Below, piece by piece: positions 18,094 to 27,011 of a stretch of DNA of 64,000 nucleotides. Source of the stretch: an uncultured Oscillospiraceae bacterium (lineage in GTDB: Bacteria > Bacillota > Clostridia > Oscillospirales > Oscillospiraceae); assembly GCA_947624985.1 (NCBI GenBank), contig CANQMO010000010.1, positions 1 through 64,000 on the forward strand. The letters are read 5' to 3'. Made by a program: the position numbers and the translations under genes. How positions within the stretch are numbered: the stretch's first letter is position 1; each line of letters starts with the position of its first letter. The notes under the pieces were generated by a model. The model ran no database searches, was not told the DNA's origin, and saw only the letters and a list, made by a program, of their open reading frames with translations.

Positions 18094-18299
18094 TGCTCTA
18101 TCCCCCCGTGGCCGATCTTGTGGACAAGGTCGGCAGCCGCTATGCACTGATCAATCTTGTGGCCAAGCGCGCCAGAAGTATCTCCGCCGAGGCGGAGAAC
18201 ACCGGCGAGCCCCTGACCAAGAAGCCCGTGTCCGCCGCTATCGACGAGGTCTACACCGGCAAGCTCACCGTCAACAACGGCGAGGAGGAAGAGGCCTGA
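18090..18299 (+). CDS. rpoZ: RNA polymerase omega subunit
   Basis: The 69-residue protein reads [20 protein letters not shown] and then VAKRAR, followed by KPVSAAIDEV, the conserved omega core that wraps the beta-prime C-terminus and aids assembly. The start at 18090 follows GGAAGGAG and overlaps the gmk stop. In Bacillus coaBC comes next; here priA follows after a single base. Confidence 0.94.
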   Translation: MMLYPPVADLVDKVGSRYALINLVAKRARSISAEAENTGEPLTKKPVSAAIDEVYTGKLTVNNGEEEEA

Positions 18300-18300
18300 T

Positions 18301-20751
18301 TTGGCCTGTGAGATGACGGCGCGCGTCGCTGTTTCCGACGTCACCTACTGGGTGGACCGTCCGTATACTTATGCCGTTCCGGAAAGCCTGTCGGACCGGG
18401 TCCGGCCCGGCGTCCGGGTCGCCGTGCCCTTTGGCGGCAGCCGCCCCCGGGAGGGCGTCGTGCTGGCCATGGGCGGGGAGACGGACAAGCGACTGAAGTC
18501 CATCCTGGAAGTGCTGGATGATGAGCCGCTTCTGAGCGCGGACCAGGTGAAACTGGCTCTGTGGATGCGGGAGCGGTTTTTCTGCACGGTGATGGACGCC
18601 GTGCGGGCCATGCTTCCGGCGGGCCTCTGGTACCGCGTCTGGCCGGTCTACCGCCTTGCCGGCGGCATGGCCACGGAGACGGCGTATGACACGGCGAAGG
18701 GCAGGGCGGAGACCCTTGTGCTGGACGCGGTGACAGGTCACGGCGGACGGTGCGAGCTGGCCGATATCGAGGCGGTCTTTGGGGCGAAGAACCCGGGACC
18801 CGCTCTCGCCTCGCTGGTTAAAAAAGGCGTGTTGTGTACCGAGGCGGGCGCCGCCCGCCGGGCCGGAGACAAGACCATCCTGCGCGCCTGTCTCGCGGTG
18901 AGCCCGGAGGAGGCCATGGCCCGCGCGGAGAAGATGGACCGTGCCGTGCGCCAGGCCGCCGTACTGCGGGTGCTGGCGGACATGAGCGAGGCCAGCGTGG
19001 CGGATCTGTGCTACTTCACCGGCGCCGGGCGGGACACGGTCAGGCGCCTTGCGGACAAGGGCCTTGTGACCCTCTCCCGGCAGACGGCCTACCGCCGGCC
19101 TGACTACGGCGCCGGCAGGTCCAGACCGCTGCCGGTGCTGAACCCGGAGCAGAGAGCCGCTTTTGACGGCATAGCCGCCCTCGCGGACGGAATAAAGCCC
19201 CGGGCGGCGCTGCTTTTCGGGGTCACGGGCAGCGGCAAGACCACCATCTATCTGCACCTCATCCAGTCCATGCTGGACCGGGGCAAGACGGCCATATTTC
19301 TCGTGCCGGAGATAGCGCTGACGCCCCAAATGCTCCAGACGTTTTCCTCCCACTTCGGCGACAGCATAGCCGTGCTGCACTCGTCCCTCTCCATGGGCGA
19401 GCGGTATGACGAGTGGAAGCGTATCCGGGCAGGAGATGCGCGGGTGGTCATCGGAACCCGCAGCGCCATCTTTGCGCCGGTGTCCGATCTGGGCGCCGTG
19501 ATCATCGACGAGGAGCAGGAGGACACCTACAAGTCCGAATCCGCTCCCCGGTACCACGCCCGGGACGTGGCGAAATTCCTCTGCGCCCGGCACAACGCCC
19601 TGCTGCTGCTGGGCAGCGCCACGCCGGACGTCTGCTCCCGGTATTACGCCGAGACGGGCCGCTACAGCTTTTTTACGCTGCGCGAGCGGTATAACGCCAT
19701 GCAGCTGCCAGAGGTCCGTATCGCGGATATGAAGCGGGAACTGAAGGCGGGCAACGGCACCAGCATATCCTCCGTTTTGCGGGAGGAGCTGGCGGAGAAC
19801 ATCTCCCGGGGCGAGCAGTCCATCCTCTTCATCAACCGCCGGGGCGCCAGCAAGCTGGTGACCTGCGGCGAGTGTGGGTATACTTATAAGTGCCCCAATT
19901 GTACCGCGTCTCTTACCTACCACAGCGTCGGCAACCGGCTCATGTGCCACTACTGCGGCCACACCCAGCGGGTGGACAGCGTCTGTCCCGCCTGCGGGGG
20001 GAAGCTGAACTTCACCGGCGCCGGGACCCAGAAGGTGGTAGAGCAGCTGCACGAGCTCTTCCCGGATACGTCCATCCTGCGCATGGACACGGACGCGGTG
20101 GCGCCGGTAGGCAGTCACCGGGCTCTTTTTGAGCAGTTTCGCGTCCAGCGTATCCCCATTTTGGTGGGGACCCAAATGGTCACCAAGGGGCTGAATTTTG
20201 AAAATGTCACGCTGGTGGGCGTGCTGAACGCCGATCAGAGCCTGTACGGCAGCGAATACCGGGCGGGGGAGCGGACGTTCTCGCTCATCACCCAGGTCAT
20301 CGGCCGCAGCGGACGGTTTGAAAAGCCTGGCCGGGCGGTCATCCAGACCTTTACCCCGGATAACCAGATCATCCGCCAGGCGGCAAAGCAGGACTACGAC
20401 AGCTTCTATGAAGGGGAGATCGGCCTGCGGAAGGTGCTGGGGACGCCGCCGTTTTCGGAGCTTTTCGTTTTGACGGCCTCCGGACCCGACGAGACGGCCG
20501 TGCTGCGCTGCTGCCGGGATATCCGGGATGAGATGCTGCGGCTGCTGCGGGGACTGCCGGAGACAAAGGTGCTCGGACCCGCGCCGCTGCCGGTGGCGAA
20601 GATGAACAACGCCTGGCGCTATCGGGTGACGGTGAGCTGTCCGGGATCGAGAGCCGTCCGCGCCGCGGTGGATCGGGTGCTGCTTTGGAGCAACGACGCA
20701 AAACGATATAAGGGCGTGTCCGTGTATGCGGACCTTGACCCGCTGAATTGA
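18301..20751 (+). CDS. priA: Primosomal replication restart helicase PriA
   Basis: PriA reloads the replisome at stalled forks. The 816-residue protein has an N-terminal DNA-binding domain, a Walker A motif (GVTGSGKTT, about residue 305), a helicase core and the zinc-binding insertion with four CxxC pairs (CGEC, CPNC, CHYC, CPAC, about residues 522-562). The Walker B box reads DEEQ where the family usually has DEEH. The start is probably TTG 18301 with GAGGAGGAAGAGG upstream; ATG 18313 is possible. Confidence 0.95.
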   Translation: MACEMTARVAVSDVTYWVDRPYTYAVPESLSDRVRPGVRVAVPFGGSRPREGVVLAMGGETDKRLKSILEVLDDEPLLSADQVKLALWMRERFFCTVMDAVRAMLPAGLWYRVWPVYRLAGGMATETAYDTAKGRAETLVLDAVTGHGGRCELADIEAVFGAKNPGPALASLVKKGVLCTEAGAARRAGDKTILRACLAVSPEEAMARAEKMDRAVRQAAVLRVLADMSEASVADLCYFTGAGRDTVRRLADKGLVTLSRQTAYRRPDYGAGRSRPLPVLNPEQRAAFDGIAALADGIKPRAALLFGVTGSGKTTIYLHLIQSMLDRGKTAIFLVPEIALTPQMLQTFSSHFGDSIAVLHSSLSMGERYDEWKRIRAGDARVVIGTRSAIFAPVSDLGAVIIDEEQEDTYKSESAPRYHARDVAKFLCARHNALLLLGSATPDVCSRYYAETGRYSFFTLRERYNAMQLPEVRIADMKRELKAGNGTSISSVLREELAENISRGEQSILFINRRGASKLVTCGECGYTYKCPNCTASLTYHSVGNRLMCHYCGHTQRVDSVCPACGGKLNFTGAGTQKVVEQLHELFPDTSILRMDTDAVAPVGSHRALFEQFRVQRIPILVGTQMVTKGLNFENVTLVGVLNADQSLYGSEYRAGERTFSLITQVIGRSGRFEKPGRAVIQTFTPDNQIIRQAAKQDYDSFYEGEIGLRKVLGTPPFSELFVLTASGPDETAVLRCCRDIRDEMLRLLRGLPETKVLGPAPLPVAKMNNAWRYRVTVSCPGSRAVRAAVDRVLLWSNDAKRYKGVSVYADLDPLN

Positions 20752-20764
20752 CAAGGAGAGACCT

Positions 20765-21286
20765 ATGGCGCTTCGCAATATTTTGAAAGAAGGGGACGAG
20801 GCTCTTTCAAAGCACTGCCGTCCCGTGATGGATTTCAACAGCCGCCTGCACGAGCTGCTGGACGACATGGCCGAGACTATGCTGGAAGCCAACGGCGTCG
20901 GTCTTGCCGCGCCCCAGGTGGGCGTTCTGCGCCGTGCCGTCGTGGTGCTGGAGACCAATGTGCCGGATGGCGAAGAATATGTGATAGAGCTGGTCAACCC
21001 GCAGATCGTGGAGGCGGACGGCGAACAGGAGAGCCCGGAGGGGTGCCTGTCCGTGCCCGGGGCGTTCGGCATGGTGAAGCGGCCCTCCCATGTGAGGGTA
21101 CGTGCCCAGGACCGGAACGGCGAGTGGTTTGAGATCGAGGGCGTGGACCTGACGGCCCGGGCCTTCTGCCACGAACTGGACCATCTGGACGGCCACATGT
21201 TCACGGAGCTTTGCGACCATATCATGACCCAGGAAGAATTGGACGACTATTATAGCCGTGAGCAGGCGCAAGAGGGGAACGAATGA
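20765..21286 (+). CDS. def: Peptide deformylase
   Basis: Def removes the formyl group from the initiator methionine of new proteins. The 173-residue protein contains all three motifs: GVGLAAPQVG, EGCLSVPG and HELDHLDG, giving the cysteine and two histidine metal ligands and the catalytic glutamate. It overlaps fmt by 4 bases, so the enzymes that add and remove formyl groups are made together. Confidence 0.96.
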   Translation: MALRNILKEGDEALSKHCRPVMDFNSRLHELLDDMAETMLEANGVGLAAPQVGVLRRAVVVLETNVPDGEEYVIELVNPQIVEADGEQESPEGCLSVPGAFGMVKRPSHVRVRAQDRNGEWFEIEGVDLTARAFCHELDHLDGHMFTELCDHIMTQEELDDYYSREQAQEGNE

Positions 21287-22200
21287 GGATCGTATTCATG
21301 GGCACGCCGGACTTCGCGGCCTGCTCGCTGCAAAAGCTGATCGACGAGGGCTTTGACCTGGCGGGCGTGTTCTGTCAGCCGGACCGGCCCCGGGACCGGG
21401 GCCACAGGCTGGTCCCGTGCCCGGTGAAACGGACGGCGCTGGACGCGGGCCTGCCGGTCTACCAGCCGGAGAAGCTCCGGGACGGAACGGCTTTGGCCAT
21501 TTTGCGGGAGCTTGCGCCGGAGCTGATCGCCGTTGTGGCCTACGGGAAGATCATCCCTGACGACATCTTGGCGCTGCCCCGGTACGGCTGCGTCAATGTA
21601 CACGGCTCGCTGCTGCCGAAGTACCGGGGCAGCGCCCCCATCCAGCGTGCCGTTCTCGGCGGTGATACGCTCACTGGTGTGACCACCATGTATCTGTCCT
21701 CCGGAATGGACGAGGGCGACATGATCTATACGGCAAAGACCGCCATCGGCGAGACGGAGACCAGCGGCGAGCTATTTGACCGGCTGGCCCCGATGGGAGC
21801 CGAACTGCTCGTCAGGACCCTGCGGGATATCGAGGCCGGAACGGCGCCCCGTATCCCCCAGGACCCACAAGAGGCCACTTACGCGCCGCCCCTTTCCCGG
21901 GAGGAGTCGCCCATCGACTGGACGAGACCCGCCCGTCTGGTGCTGAAGCACATATACGGCATGCAGCCCTGGCCCTGCGCCACGGCGGAGATAAAAGGCA
22001 CGCTTTTCAAGGTGTTCGCCGCGGAGCGGACGGACGAGGAGACCGACAAAGAGCCCGGCACGGTGCTGCGCGCCGGTAAAGAGGGTATCGAGGTGGCCTG
22101 CGGCGGCGGAGAGAGCGTGCGTATCACGGAGCTTCAGGCGGCCGGCGGCAGGCGTATGGGGGCGGGGGCATATCTGCTTGGGCACCCCATGGAGGTCTGA
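21283..22200 (+). CDS. fmt: Methionyl-tRNA formyltransferase
   Basis: Fmt formylates initiator Met-tRNA using 10-formyltetrahydrofolate. The 305-residue protein has the N-terminal FMGTPDFA motif, the catalytic region VNVHGSLLPKYRGSAPIQRA and a C-terminal OB-like domain (KGTLFKVFAAERTDEET). Length is normal. It sits one base before rsmB, as in other Firmicutes. Confidence 0.96.
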   Translation: MRIVFMGTPDFAACSLQKLIDEGFDLAGVFCQPDRPRDRGHRLVPCPVKRTALDAGLPVYQPEKLRDGTALAILRELAPELIAVVAYGKIIPDDILALPRYGCVNVHGSLLPKYRGSAPIQRAVLGGDTLTGVTTMYLSSGMDEGDMIYTAKTAIGETETSGELFDRLAPMGAELLVRTLRDIEAGTAPRIPQDPQEATYAPPLSREESPIDWTRPARLVLKHIYGMQPWPCATAEIKGTLFKVFAAERTDEETDKEPGTVLRAGKEGIEVACGGGESVRITELQAAGGRRMGAGAYLLGHPMEV

Positions 22201-22201
22201 C

Positions 22202-23449
22202 ATGCCCAGAAAAACGGCGCTGGAAGCGCTGGAACGCTTCCGGCGGGATTCTGCCTGGAGCCGACAGGTACTGGAGAGTCTGGCAGGGAAAAACGGCCTG
22301 GACGCCCGCGACACGGCGCTGGCCTCCCGTCTTTTTTACGGCGTGCTGCAAAACCTGGCCCTGTGCGACTATGCCATTGACCGCTTCGCAAAGGGAAAGC
22401 TGGAGCCGAAGGTGCGGGACATCCTGCGTCTGGGAACATATCAGCTTCTGTTTATGGATAAGATACCGGCCAGCGCTGCGGTGGACGAGGCGGTAAAGGC
22501 ATGCCGGGATCTTGGTTACGCCCGCGCCTCCGGGCTCGTGAACGCCGTTCTCCGCCGTATCGCCGGAGAACGGGGGAGCATACCGCCTATCCCGGGAGCC
22601 GGCACGGCGGAGTACCTGTCCGTGCGATACAGCCACCCGAAATGGCTCGTCGCGGAACTGATGGCCCTGCGGGGCTATGACGGGGCCGAGGCTGTGCTGA
22701 GGGCCGACAACGACCTGCCGCCTGTGTTCGTGCAGGTGAATACCTGCCGGACCACGGAGGCGGAGCTTGAAAAGCTCCTGCCCCTGCGCCGGACGAGCGC
22801 CGGGCTCGTTCTGGACCGGTCCGGTGATATCACCGGGACGGAGGCGTTTCAGAAAGGGCTTTTCTATGTGCAGGACCCGGCGGCCCACGCCGCTGTAGAG
22901 GCGGCGGAGCTCACAGCCGGTATGCGTGTGCTGGACGCCTGCGCCGCGCCCGGCGGCAAGAGCTTTGCCGCCGCCATCGCCATGGGGGATGTGGGGTCTG
23001 TGACGGCCAGAGACATTCTGGCAAAAAAGCTGGCGCTCGTGGCCCGGGGAGCCGAGCGGCTGGGCCTTGGCTGCATTCGATGTGAGCCGGGCGACGCCAG
23101 AGATATCGGCGGGGAAGAATATGACGCGGTGTTCGCGGACGTGCCGTGCAGCGGCCTGGGCGTGATCCGAAAAAAGCCCGACATACGCTACCGGGACCCT
23201 GATGATCTCACGGCGCTGCCGGATCTACAGGCGGAGCTTCTGGAGGCCGCCGCCGCGGCGGTGAAGCCCGGCGGGCGGCTGGTCTACTCCACCTGTACCT
23301 GGCGTGAGGCGGAGGATCAGGGCGTGACGGGACCGTTCTTGCGGGCGCACGGAGAGTTTTCCAAAGTGACGGAGCGGACCTTCTGGCCCGATCTGGACGG
23401 AACGGACGGGTTTTATATATGCCGGATGGATCGAGCAAAAAGGACATAA
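22202..23449 (+). CDS. rsmB: 16S rRNA (cytosine-967-C5)-methyltransferase
   Basis: The 415-residue protein joins an N-terminal NusB-like RNA-binding domain (residues 1-140) to a SAM-dependent methyltransferase. The SAM loop CAAPGGKS, the first cysteine motif DVPCSGLG and the second cysteine in YSTCTW are present. I use ATG 22202 because GGAGG lies just upstream in the end of fmt. It overlaps rlmN by 31 bases. Confidence 0.94.
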   Translation: MPRKTALEALERFRRDSAWSRQVLESLAGKNGLDARDTALASRLFYGVLQNLALCDYAIDRFAKGKLEPKVRDILRLGTYQLLFMDKIPASAAVDEAVKACRDLGYARASGLVNAVLRRIAGERGSIPPIPGAGTAEYLSVRYSHPKWLVAELMALRGYDGAEAVLRADNDLPPVFVQVNTCRTTEAELEKLLPLRRTSAGLVLDRSGDITGTEAFQKGLFYVQDPAAHAAVEAAELTAGMRVLDACAAPGGKSFAAAIAMGDVGSVTARDILAKKLALVARGAERLGLGCIRCEPGDARDIGGEEYDAVFADVPCSGLGVIRKKPDIRYRDPDDLTALPDLQAELLEAAAAAVKPGGRLVYSTCTWREAEDQGVTGPFLRAHGEFSKVTERTFWPDLDGTDGFYICRMDRAKRT

Positions 23450-24480
23450 AATCCATGCTGCCGGACGAGCTTGCGGCGGAATTCAAAGCCCTTGGCCTGC
23501 CAGGCTACCGGGCGGGACAGGTGTTCCGCTGGCTTGGCCGGGGCGCCGCCTCCTTTTCGGAGATGAGCGATCTGCCGGCGGCGCTGCGGGACCGGCTGGA
23601 CGGGATTTACACGATCCCCGCGCTGACGCTGCTTCGCAGGCAGATATCCAGGACCGACGGCACGGAGAAGTATCTCTGGGCCCTGCCGGACGGGGAGAGC
23701 GTGGAGACGGTGCTCATGCGCTATAAGCACGGCAACTCCGTGTGTATCTCCTCTCAGGTGGGCTGCCGGATGGGCTGCGCGTTCTGCGCCAGCACCATCG
23801 GTGGCAAGGTCCGGGACCTGGCGGCTTCCGAAATGCTGGACGAGGTGCTGCGCACCGGGCTCACCGCCGGGGCGGAGATATCCAACATCGTGCTCATGGG
23901 TATCGGCGAGCCGCTGGATAATTTTGATAATGTTGTGCGCTTTCTCGCGCTTGTCAACGATCCGAGCGGAGCGGACATCGGTATGCGGCACATATCGCTG
24001 TCCACCTGCGGTTTGGTGGATGCGATTGACAAACTGGCCGGTCTTCATTTACAATTGACCTTGTCCGTGTCCCTGCACGCGCCGGACGACGCGACCCGGT
24101 CCGCGCTGATGCCGGTGAACGGCAGGTATGGGGTAGAGGAGCTGCTGGCCGCCTGCGAGCGGTATTTTAAAAAGACCGGCCGGCGCATTTCCTTTGAATA
24201 TGCCATGGTCCGGGGCGTGAACGACACGGCCGCCCACGCCCGAGAGCTTGCCCGGCGGCTGCGGGGGACGGGCAGCCATGTGAATCTCATCCGGCTCAAC
24301 CATGTGCCGGAGAGAGGTCTGGAGCCGTCCACCCCGGAGGCGGTCCGGGCATTTGAGGAGGTACTTTCCGCCGCCGGTGTGACCGTGACGGTCCGGCGGC
24401 GGCTTGGGAGCGATATCGACGCGGCGTGCGGTCAGCTTCGCCGCGGACAGATGAGGAAGTCATGGAATTCTACGCACTGA
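23419..24480 (+). CDS. rlmN: Dual-specificity 23S rRNA/tRNA adenine-C2 methyltransferase
   Basis: RlmN is a radical-SAM enzyme that methylates A2503 of 23S rRNA and A37 of tRNAs. The 353-residue protein carries the CxxxCxxC cluster motif (CRMGCAFC, about residue 117), MGIGEPLDN, and a C-terminal catalytic cysteine in AACGQL. The start lies inside rsmB without a strong ribosome binding site; the family core begins by about residue 9, so ATG 23455 would be too short. It overlaps the phosphatase gene by 19 bases. Confidence 0.94.
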   Translation: MPDGSSKKDIKSMLPDELAAEFKALGLPGYRAGQVFRWLGRGAASFSEMSDLPAALRDRLDGIYTIPALTLLRRQISRTDGTEKYLWALPDGESVETVLMRYKHGNSVCISSQVGCRMGCAFCASTIGGKVRDLAASEMLDEVLRTGLTAGAEISNIVLMGIGEPLDNFDNVVRFLALVNDPSGADIGMRHISLSTCGLVDAIDKLAGLHLQLTLSVSLHAPDDATRSALMPVNGRYGVEELLAACERYFKKTGRRISFEYAMVRGVNDTAAHARELARRLRGTGSHVNLIRLNHVPERGLEPSTPEAVRAFEEVLSAAGVTVTVRRRLGSDIDAACGQLRRGQMRKSWNSTH

Positions 24481-25202
24481 GCGACAAGGGTCCCCACAGG
24501 ACCGACAATCAGGATTCCTTTGAGATGGGCGCCGTCCGTGACGGGGTCCTTGCCGTGGTATGCGACGGCATGGGCGGCGAGGCCCACGGCCTGCTTGCCA
24601 GCGACCTGGCGGCGGGGCGCTTTTTCGCCTTTACCAGAGCGGCTCTTGAGGCGTCCGACGGGGAGGACTCGGCGGATATCCTGGCCCAGGCGACGGACGC
24701 CGCCAACCGGAAGGTATACCGGTTCGCCCAGCAGTCGGAGGAGTACGGAGGCATGGGCACGACGCTGGTGGCCGGTTACTGGCAGGGCAATACGGCCTAC
24801 TTCATCAATGTGGGCGACAGCCGTGCCTATCGCATAGCCAAGGACGGGATCGTCCAGATCACCAAGGATCACTCCCTGGTCCAGGAGATGATAGACCGGG
24901 GAGAGATCACCCAGGCCCAGGGCAGGAAGCACCCGCAGCTTAAGTACATCACCCGGGCCGTGGGCAGCGAGCGATTCGTCAAGAGCGATTCCTTCACCGT
25001 CCCGATCCGGGAGGGAGACCGTTTCCTGCTCTGCTCCGACGGGCTCATAAAGGCTCTGGAGGACGCCGAGATACACCGGGTGATACTGGCGGAGGACAGC
25101 GCGGAGGCGGCATGCAGGACCCTGCTGCGAGAAGCGATAGAGAACGACGCGAGAGACAACGTGACCGTTGTTGTGATATATCCTAAGAAAGGCGGCGCCT
25201 GA
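24462..25202 (+). CDS. prpC: PP2C-type Ser/Thr protein phosphatase
   Basis: This 246-residue metal-dependent phosphatase reverses phosphorylation by the PASTA kinase encoded next. It has the PP2C motifs RTDNQDSFEMG, CDGMGGEAHG, VGDSRAY, LLCSDGL and the terminal DNVTVV, with the aspartates that hold two metal ions. The start at 24462 follows GATGAGGAAG and trims a longer in-frame extension into rlmN. It is 2 bases from prkC. Confidence 0.95.
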   Translation: MEFYALSDKGPHRTDNQDSFEMGAVRDGVLAVVCDGMGGEAHGLLASDLAAGRFFAFTRAALEASDGEDSADILAQATDAANRKVYRFAQQSEEYGGMGTTLVAGYWQGNTAYFINVGDSRAYRIAKDGIVQITKDHSLVQEMIDRGEITQAQGRKHPQLKYITRAVGSERFVKSDSFTVPIREGDRFLLCSDGLIKALEDAEIHRVILAEDSAEAACRTLLREAIENDARDNVTVVVIYPKKGGA

Positions 25203-25204
25203 AC

Positions 25205-27007
25205 ATGGATAATAAAGTGGATTGGCGTCTCGGAAAAATACTGGACGACCGGTATGAGATCGAATCGGTGCTGGGCATCGGCGGCATGGCCATCGTGTAT
25301 AAGGCGTACGACCGTCAGATGGGCCGTCCTGTGGCGGTGAAGGTCCTGCGGGACGACGTCGCCATGGACGCGGAGAGCCGCAAGCAGTTCCGTAAGGAAT
25401 ACCAGGCGGTGGGGAAGCTGAGCCACCCCAACATCCGCGCCGTGTACGATGTGGTAGTGTCCGGCGACACGGAATACATCGTGATGGAGTATGTTGACGG
25501 TATCAACCTGAAGCAGTATATGAAGAAAAACGGCCCTCTCTCCTGGCAGGAGGCGCTGTATTTCTCCACCCAGATCGCGCAGGCCCTGCGTCACGCCCAC
25601 AGCCGCAATATCGTCCATCTGGACATCAAGCCCCAGAACATCATGCTGCCCAGGGACGGCTCGGTGAAGATCGCTGATTTTGGCATCGCCCAAATGGACG
25701 AGCCTATGGAGGGCGGCAGCGCCGCCGACGAGGCCGTGGGAAGCATACACTATATCTCCCCGGAACAGGCTCGCGGCGAGGCGGTGGACGCCCGGTCGGA
25801 CATCTTCTCGCTGGGTATCGTCATGTATGAGATGCTCACCGGCAGACTGCCCTTTGACGGAGATACCGTGGAGCAGGTGGCGGTGCAGCACTATTCCGTC
25901 ATACCCGACGCGCCCAGCCAGATCAACCCCGACATCCCCCTGGAGCTAGAGGGGATCACGCTGCGGGCTATGGAGCCGGACCCGGATGACCGCTACCCGA
26001 CGGCCGACGACATGCTGGCGGATCTGAACGATTTCAGCCAGGCCATGTCCAGAGCGTCTGAAAAGGCTGCGGTGACGCCCGCAGAGGATACGCAGGATAA
26101 AGTCCCTGTGCGTATCGTAAAAGACGAAGTGCATGTGGTCCGCAAGAACGTGCCCCGTATCAGCCGGGCGGGGGAGCTGTCCAAGGAGGGCTACGCCCGC
26201 CGCCGTATCCGCGCCAACAAGATCAGCATGCTCCTGGGGTTCTCCCTGGTGATCGCCTTTGCGCTGGGCCTGTTCGTATTTGTGTGGCAGTACTGGCTGC
26301 GGGACATATTTGAAGAGACCGAGCGGGTGGAGGTGCCCACGTTCGTGGGACAGAATGTGAACGATATCACGGCAAACGGCGCCATGACGGAGCTTTATAA
26401 CTTTGACGTCAAGTACAGGCCGGACCCCAACACGCCCGCCGACGTCATCCTGGAGCAGGACCCCGCCGCAGGCTCCAGCCGCATGATCGTTTCCAGCGGT
26501 ATCAATGTGTCGCTCACCGTCAGCTCCGGCGTGGAGATGATCCGCCTGCCCACCGATATCGTCAATATCCCCTACACGGAGGCACAGATCCAGCTTACCT
26601 CCCTGGGCCTGAACGTGGGCGTCAGCATGGCGCAGTCCGACTCCGTCACGGCAAACTATGTCATAAGCACCGATCCCGCGCCCGGTGAGGCGGTGGTGAA
26701 CGGCAGCACCGTCACGCTGATCGTCAGCGCCGGACCGGAGGCGACGTATGTCACGGTACCGAACCTCATCGGTGAGACCAAGGCGTCCGCGCTGCTGGCG
26801 CTCCAGCGGGAGGGCCTTATCTGCACGGAGGAGGAGATCACCTATACCGCCTCCGCGCCGGAGGACGCTGGAAAGGTCATCGCACAGAATTATCCCGCGG
26901 GCACGACCATTGTCAGCGGCACGCAGGTATTCGTGACCATAGGTAGCGGCCAGGCTATGCAGGACGATACACAGCAGGTCGTCGCGCCGCCCGCCATGGA
27001 GGACTGA
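25205..27007 (+). CDS. prkC: Membrane Ser/Thr protein kinase with three PASTA domains
   Basis: This kinase senses muropeptides or lipid II and controls wall growth and, in spore formers, germination. The 600-residue protein has an N-terminal kinase domain (GIGGMAIVYKA, ATP lysine K46, DFG at 158-160), a juxtamembrane linker, a transmembrane helix near residues 340-365, and three external PASTA repeats (about 375-440, 441-510, 512-585). The catalytic loop reads HLDIKPQN, so the usual arginine before the catalytic aspartate is leucine. It pairs with prpC upstream. Confidence 0.95.
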   Translation: MDNKVDWRLGKILDDRYEIESVLGIGGMAIVYKAYDRQMGRPVAVKVLRDDVAMDAESRKQFRKEYQAVGKLSHPNIRAVYDVVVSGDTEYIVMEYVDGINLKQYMKKNGPLSWQEALYFSTQIAQALRHAHSRNIVHLDIKPQNIMLPRDGSVKIADFGIAQMDEPMEGGSAADEAVGSIHYISPEQARGEAVDARSDIFSLGIVMYEMLTGRLPFDGDTVEQVAVQHYSVIPDAPSQINPDIPLELEGITLRAMEPDPDDRYPTADDMLADLNDFSQAMSRASEKAAVTPAEDTQDKVPVRIVKDEVHVVRKNVPRISRAGELSKEGYARRRIRANKISMLLGFSLVIAFALGLFVFVWQYWLRDIFEETERVEVPTFVGQNVNDITANGAMTELYNFDVKYRPDPNTPADVILEQDPAAGSSRMIVSSGINVSLTVSSGVEMIRLPTDIVNIPYTEAQIQLTSLGLNVGVSMAQSDSVTANYVISTDPAPGEAVVNGSTVTLIVSAGPEATYVTVPNLIGETKASALLALQREGLICTEEEITYTASAPEDAGKVIAQNYPAGTTIVSGTQVFVTIGSGQAMQDDTQQVVAPPAMED

Positions 27008-27011
27008 CGGC

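Noticed and set aside
18271-21225. A very long open frame on the minus strand opposite priA and def
   Set aside because: It is a GC-rich shadow of real genes: its translation has no recognisable domain, is rich in His, Arg, Pro and Gly, and lies over genes with clear motifs.
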